DNA of 64,000 nt from Prochloraceae cyanobacterium PL24a_bin.78 (GTDB taxonomy: Bacteria; Cyanobacteriota; Cyanobacteriia; Cyanobacteriales; JANQIW01), in contig JANQIW010000172.1 of assembly GCA_028281945.1 (NCBI GenBank), positions 1 to 64,000 of the forward strand, read 5' to 3'. Under the pieces are notes generated by a model, which was given only the letters and a program-made list of their open reading frames with translations, made no database searches and was not told the DNA's origin. Shown here piece after piece: positions 59,674 to 64,000 of the stretch (its first letter is position 1; each line of letters opens with the position of its first letter). Both the position numbers and the translations under genes were made by a program.

Positions 59674-60174
59674 ATTTTGTCAATTAATAAAATTAAGATT
59701 GCAATAAGTCAAATTTATATATCGATAAATAAATTTTTAACTTTAAAAATATCTAAATTTGCTTTTACTTCTGTCACTTATTTTTGATAAAACTACTTAT
59801 ATCAATTTTCTAAAGTTGTGGAAGACTTCTTTCTTTTTGATTTAATAAAGTTTTTGAATTCTATACAACCTAGATCTTTCTCAACCTTTTGTAAAAATAA
59901 TATTATACCAATTTTCGCACAAGGTAAGGAATAGAGCAAAAGAAGTTAATTCTAAAATAATCTTCTTAAATTTATTATCTCAATTTTCTAAAATAATGAT
60001 ATAATTAAAAAATCTCAAATCTAGGATAATTAACCAAAATTTATTCCCCCATTCTCCCATTCTCCACGAAGATGTATATCACTATTAAAGAAAAACGATA
60101 TTCTCTTCCACCTCCTTCACTGTCTTTAATCTCCATGTCTATCAAAATTAAAAAAAATGATATTATAATGTCTT
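59674..60174. other. Intergenic region with MITE-like copies
   Basis: A solitary MITE end (TATATCAATTTTCTAAAGTT) lies at about 59798-59820, and a nearly complete copy follows at 59974-60101. No gene is visible. Confidence 0.6.
59974..60101 (+). mobile_element. MITE-like repeat copy
   Basis: It starts TATCTCAATTTTCTAAAATA, has AAATCTAGGATAATTAACC, a short CCCATTCTCCC core, and ends ACTATTAAAGAAAAACGATA. Both ends match the 38.3-kb copy. Confidence 0.85.
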
Positions 60175-61146
60175 ATGTTAGAAGTTTCTGATTTCAAGAA
60201 AATTTTTGTGGTGGGTTGTCCTCGATCGGGTACAACTTGGCTCACTAAAATGCTAGAAAAACACCCCCTTACTATTAGTTCTCAAGAAGAGTCACATACT
60301 TATAGCCTAATATACGAACCTTTCTCTTATTTACAGAAAATGAAACTCAATAAACGCTTGAAAAGATGGGAATGGATTATTAAATATTATGGCTTAATAC
60401 CAATTTTTACTGGAATCACTGAAGATGATTTATGGAAAGGAATTATTAGAGCACATCAGTTATGGAAAAGAAAATCAAAACTTGGATTATCTTGTTTAAT
60501 TGAAAAGAATGAATTAGAAGAATTAATAAAATCAGTTAGAAAGGAACCCTATGATAATCTGACTAAAGCAAAATTACTTATAGATAGAATCTTTACTCTT
60601 TATTTTGAAAAACAAGGTGGTGATTATAGTAATTATTTTTTAGAAAAAACACCCTTCCATATTAAATATGTAGATATTATTCTAGAATTGTATCCTGAAG
60701 CTAAAGCTATTGAAATCGTCAGAGATGGCCGTGATGTTTGTGCTTCATGGCAAGCTTTTGCGTTAAAAGAACGTTGGGCACGTAAAAGTACGCTTCAAAT
60801 AACTAAAATTTGGAATAAATGTATCGCACTTGGAAATAAATGCTATAAAAATCCTTCATTGAAAGATCGAATTTATCGCATCAGATACGAGGATTTGCGT
60901 AATGATACTCAAAATGAACTTGGCAAAGTATTTGATTTTATTGGACTTAGTTTTGATGAATTTACAATCAAATCCATAGTTGAAGCATTAAACATTAATA
61001 ACATCAAAGAAAAAGGAAAAGGAAAGCTTATTAATAAAGGTATAATTGGCAATTGGAAAACATCTTTAACAAAAGCAGATATTGCTGTTTGGAAGGAAAA
61101 TGAAGAAGCAAAAAATAATCTTATCTCATTGGGATATAGTTTATAA
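60175..61146 (+). CDS. Sulfotransferase family protein
   Basis: The protein has 323 residues. IFVVGCPRSGTTWLTKML is the PAPS 5'-phosphosulfate loop, and AIEIVRDGRDVCASW is the 3'-phosphate site of the Sulfotransfer_1/3 families. YRIRYEDLRNDTQNELGKVF is the conserved C-terminal segment. It probably sulfates an extracellular polysaccharide or a lipid (inference). It is flanked on both sides by MITE-like copies and is monocistronic. Confidence 0.92.
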   Translation: MLEVSDFKKIFVVGCPRSGTTWLTKMLEKHPLTISSQEESHTYSLIYEPFSYLQKMKLNKRLKRWEWIIKYYGLIPIFTGITEDDLWKGIIRAHQLWKRKSKLGLSCLIEKNELEELIKSVRKEPYDNLTKAKLLIDRIFTLYFEKQGGDYSNYFLEKTPFHIKYVDIILELYPEAKAIEIVRDGRDVCASWQAFALKERWARKSTLQITKIWNKCIALGNKCYKNPSLKDRIYRIRYEDLRNDTQNELGKVFDFIGLSFDEFTIKSIVEALNINNIKEKGKGKLINKGIIGNWKTSLTKADIAVWKENEEAKNNLISLGYSL

Positions 61147-61302
61147 GACTGAGATTGAAGCAAAATTTAAGCCAAAATATTACTAAAAATTCCTATTAAA
61201 AGTTTTTCATAAGTTAATAATTATTTTTACTTTAATTATTCAAATGTTAATCTGAAATGAATAAAATTGAAAGTGAATGGCTTCATTTAATAAATACAAG
61301 AG

Positions 61303-61432
61303 TAATATCAATTTTCTAAAATAATAATAGAGTTAAAAAACCCCAAATCTAGTATAATAAACTAAAATTTCTTCTCCCATTCACCTATTCTCCTCTCAAT
61401 GTCTATCACTATTATGCAAAAAACGATATAAG
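61303..61432 (+). mobile_element. MITE-like repeat copy
   Basis: AATATCAATTTTCTAAAATA, TAGAGTTAAAAAACC, a CT-rich core and a right end TCTATCACTATTATGC followed by AAAAAACGATATAAG follow the family order. It lies in the 391-bp gap between the sulfotransferase gene and lnt. Confidence 0.85.
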
Positions 61433-61537
61433 CTTTTGCTGTAATTACAAGGGATAAAAATTCAGGCAGAAATAGGAGAATATCAAATCCAACGTTTTCT
61501 ATTTAATTCTGCCTAGCTACTTAATAGTTAATAATTA

Positions 61538-63085
61538 TTAATTATTATTTTTTTTATATAAATTTTTTCTCCCAATGATAATTAAAAAACCACTTCCCAA
61601 CAATAATACAAATGTTAACCAATCACCCAACTTAACATATAAAGTTTGAGTTTGTAGTCGATAAATATAATTAGCATAAATCTCATAACTATTAATCCCA
61701 GACTTCCATAAAGTATCTCCACGAGGATTGACAATGGCAGAATAACCAGTATTAGTCGCCCTTGCCGCCCAACGATTGGTTTCAATGGCGCGCATTACAT
61801 CCTGGGCATGATGTTGAGCTGGCATAGCAGTGCTATAATGAGCATTATTAGAAGACGTTATGATAAACTCTCCCCCTTCCCTTGCTTGTCGCCAAAAATG
61901 CTGGGAAAAAGCAGATTCATAACAAATACCCACAATTGCTTTGCCAAAAGGTGTATCAAAAATTTGCCCTTGTTTGCCTTTGGCTAAATTTGCATCTAAC
62001 GGCGAAAGACGATCGATAAATTTTCCTAAAAAAGAGTAAAAAGGAATATATTCTCCTAAAGGCACAAGTTTAATTTTATCATATTGACTAAATATTTCAC
62101 CATTGTCTGTAATAGTAAATAAACTATTAGTTAAATCTTTTCCTTTATTTCCATAAGCACCAAGGAAAACAGGGATTTTTTCTTCTAAAATAGCTTGATA
62201 AAAAGAACTATTACTAACAATTTTATTGTAAAAGAAAGGTAAAGCAGTTTCAGGAGTAAGAATCACATCAATATTTTCTTCTGTAGCCAAAGCTTGATAA
62301 CCAGTAGTATAACCCTCAATGGCTTTTAACCAACCTGAATAATACAATTTAATTTCATTAGGAATATTCCCCTGAATAATACCAACTTTAATGGCATTTT
62401 TTTGAGGAGTTTCTATTGGAAGATGATAAAAATAACTCCCTAGAATATATAGGCTAGTAAAAGACAAAATTCCTAAACTCATCAAGAAATAAAAAGATTT
62501 TCTCCTAACATTAATTAAAGCCAAAATAGCCTCAGCAAATAAACCATTTATCATTACAATTGAAGCAGCTATGGTTGATGGGCCTGAAAATTTACTTAAT
62601 TGCAAAATTGCTAAATTATTTGGACTTTGGGTATAAGCTAAACCACTCCACCATAAATCAGTTTGACTCCATAAAAATTCTAAACCACACCAAAAACTTA
62701 CTCCAATAATTACCCTAAAAAAAGCATTTATTAACTTATTTTTAGTATCAAAACTAAATAAATTTTTTCCTACAACCCATATGGTAACTAATATTGCCCC
62801 CCAAATACTAATAAAAATCCAGCAGAAAAAAGCAATAGCTAAACTTGCTAACCAAGGCACCCCCATCCAAGTCATAGGATGAATACCAGTTATCCAAAAT
62901 AAAGCCAAACCATGATAACCAAATCCCCATGCTAAACCCAGCAAAATAGTTTTCAAAAAAGAAGATTTATCAGTTAAAATCCAAAGAGGAATAATAGCAA
63001 TCCAAGCTAAATACCAAGCATTAATAGGTGCCGGTGTTAATCCCATTAATATACCGCTAAATAAAGCAATTAATATCTGTATCAT
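61538..63085 (-). CDS. lnt: Apolipoprotein N-acyltransferase
   Basis: The protein has 515 residues. About seven N-terminal membrane helices are followed by a nitrilase-fold domain (about 225-480). The catalytic triad is visible: Glu in LTPETALPF, Lys in YDKIKLVPLGEY and Cys in VGICYESAF. It N-acylates the diacylglyceryl-cysteine of lipoproteins at the outer face of the cytoplasmic membrane. Full length. The last membrane helix precedes a lysine/asparagine tail. Confidence 0.96.
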   Translation of the reverse strand: MIQILIALFSGILMGLTPAPINAWYLAWIAIIPLWILTDKSSFLKTILLGLAWGFGYHGLALFWITGIHPMTWMGVPWLASLAIAFFCWIFISIWGAILVTIWVVGKNLFSFDTKNKLINAFFRVIIGVSFWCGLEFLWSQTDLWWSGLAYTQSPNNLAILQLSKFSGPSTIAASIVMINGLFAEAILALINVRRKSFYFLMSLGILSFTSLYILGSYFYHLPIETPQKNAIKVGIIQGNIPNEIKLYYSGWLKAIEGYTTGYQALATEENIDVILTPETALPFFYNKIVSNSSFYQAILEEKIPVFLGAYGNKGKDLTNSLFTITDNGEIFSQYDKIKLVPLGEYIPFYSFLGKFIDRLSPLDANLAKGKQGQIFDTPFGKAIVGICYESAFSQHFWRQAREGGEFIITSSNNAHYSTAMPAQHHAQDVMRAIETNRWAARATNTGYSAIVNPRGDTLWKSGINSYEIYANYIYRLQTQTLYVKLGDWLTFVLLLGSGFLIIIGRKNLYKKNNN

Positions 63086-63744
63086 TTTTAATTAATTAAT
63101 TCAACTTTACTATATCATTGTAGAACAAAGTTAGTTTGAAAATACTATTCTCTAATATCTACTAATATGATTTTTCTTTAAAAATAGTAGATATTGAGTT
63201 GGGATAATGGAGAAGATGGGGAGATGGAAAAGAATAACTAATGGATGGATAATTTAATTTATACCGTAATCTCTAAACTCTATCATTATTTTTGAAAATT
63301 AATATAAAATACAAAGATTTTCCATAAATCAACTTTAAAAACAGAATTTGGCATAATATAATCTTTAATATAATTTTTGAAAAAATACATTAACTCCTGA
63401 TGAAAAAAGGAAATTCACTAAGCTTTTTTATAGAGAATTACAAGAAAATATATTTTATTTTTTATAGTTAATTTATCTTAATTAGAAATAAATTATTAAT
63501 CATTGAGAAAATTTACTAAAGTAGTATTATTGATAATAAATTAATCCAGTATTAGATTTTTTTTCAGATAGAAATTGATTATAAAAATATCAAAAAATGA
63601 TCTATTCAGAAATTGACGAAATAAAATTCAACAAAGACTAAAATATGCTAGATATGGTATAGAATAATTATGATTGCCATGGATAGTCGTAATTATTAAT
63701 TATTAAGATCGCCATCAACTTTTTTATTATAATAAATAAAATCA
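63086..63744. other. Intergenic region upstream of the ProX-like gene
   Basis: This 659-bp divergent region contains one MITE-like copy at 63164-63306. The rest is A/T-rich with no frame of note. Confidence 0.5.
63164..63306 (-). mobile_element. MITE-like repeat copy
   Basis: On the minus strand it reads TTTTCAAAAATAATGATAGA, TTTAGAGATTACG, a core with CCATCTCCCCATC, and ends TTTTTAAAGAAAAATCATAT. It is the fourth copy within five kilobases. Confidence 0.75.
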
Positions 63745-64000
63745 ATGAAACTCAAAAATAAACAACTTTTATCAGGAATAATCGGAACGTTTTTGTTGAC
63801 AATTACCATTGCATGTGGACAAAATTCCTCAACAACAATAACTCCAACAGATTCCCAAATGCCGGGCAAAGGAATAGAAGTAAAAGCAGGAACTAGTATT
63901 TCCACATATGGACTTTTTACAACAGAAATTGTCAATATTGGTTTAGAAAAACTCGGTTATAAAACTGAACCAATCAAACAACTTAATATTCCAATCGCCC
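63745..64000 (+). CDS. Glycine betaine/proline ABC transporter substrate-binding protein (ProX-like), 5' part
   Basis: This is an incomplete gene; 85 codons are in the window and it runs off the end. MKLKNKQLLSG starts a lipoprotein signal peptide with the lipobox ITIACG. The mature part GIEVKAGTSISTYGLF, then EIVNIGLEKLGYKTEPIK, is the usual start of ProX/OpuAC-type periplasmic proteins binding quaternary ammonium osmolytes. Permease and ATPase genes would be expected downstream or elsewhere. Confidence 0.8.
   Translation, partial: MKLKNKQLLSGIIGTFLLTITIACGQNSSTTITPTDSQMPGKGIEVKAGTSISTYGLFTTEIVNIGLEKLGYKTEPIKQLNIPIA

Noticed and set aside
63696-63935. 79-codon minus-strand frame at the right end
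   Set aside because: It overlaps the clear lipoprotein signal and ProX-like start on the plus strand and has no family features, so it is a shadow frame.
1-64000. tRNA or rRNA genes
   Set aside because: The intergenic regions were read for T-loop GTTC-A/G-A-x-x-C with matching acceptor stems and for rRNA-like conserved blocks; none was convincing. A covariance-model scan would be decisive.

Overview
The window is strongly A+T-rich, gene-dense chromosomal DNA from a cyanobacterium. Evidence for this is the ferredoxin-type nitrate assimilation set (narB, nirA, nrtP) with GTA-N8-TAC NtcA-type sites, the ClpR/ClpP3 pair, an NNP nitrate permease, glgB/malQ, CGATCG (HIP1-core-like) words scattered through genes, and the cyanobacterial kinase-FGE fusions. 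A Geminocystis/Cyanobacterium-like unicellular lineage is a reasonable guess from base composition and gene content, but this is inference.

Layout. 0-11.6 kb: three Ser/Thr kinase-FGE (formylglycine-generating-enzyme fold) fusion genes on the minus strand and a fourth on the plus strand, surrounding a small PD-(D/E)XK-like gene and recQ. All four end in an equal-length 32-residue block of fixed and hypervariable positions resembling the variable region of diversity-generating-retroelement (DGR) targets. 11.7-15.3 kb: glgB, a small exported protein and a glutathione-transferase-like gene. 15.6-20.0 kb: a plus-strand operon-like run of a zinc-ribbon/degenerate-GGDEF protein, PhoH, a MotA/ExbB-like and MotB/OmpA-like pair (ZorAB-like) and an alpha/beta hydrolase. 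20.1-26.2 kb: the most interesting segment. A 505-residue protein that I read as CARF-like domain, HEPN (R-N-x3-H) and minimal CRISPR polymerase (mCpol) lies divergent to dndC-dndD-dndE (DNA phosphorothioation), with no dndB or dndFGH nearby. 26-35 kb: DUF2062, mnmE, a truncated nuclease-like gene, a TolC-type channel, tldD, an AAA-like ATPase with a decayed GGDEF remnant, and trpS. 35.6-47.2 kb: nitrate assimilation (mop, narB, nirA, nrtP), interrupted by AIM24, clpR-clpP3, a J-domain protein and an O-methyltransferase. 47.3-64 kb: a pentapeptide protein, a Rieske protein, a pseudogene, an ABC-2 permease, a small holin-like membrane protein, ychF, malQ, two sulfotransferases, an Orn/Lys/Arg decarboxylase with cbiT, cdsA, lnt, and the start of a ProX-like lipoprotein.

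A dispersed MITE-like repeat family (about 125-210 bp, terminal inverted repeats, CT-rich centre) appears at least eight times. Copies touch the truncated nuclease gene, the tldD stop codon and the narB leader. No rRNA, tRNA, CRISPR array or full-length transposase gene was recognised.

How the genes may work together: NtcA-type sites would couple nirA, nrtP and probably narB to nitrogen status, and Mop could buffer molybdenum for NarB. DndCDE would sulfur-modify DNA, and the neighbouring CARF-HEPN-mCpol protein could be a cyclic-nucleotide-regulated RNase of an immune module. The four kinase-FGE proteins could couple a diversified ligand-binding head to intracellular phosphorylation. These last two statements are inference.
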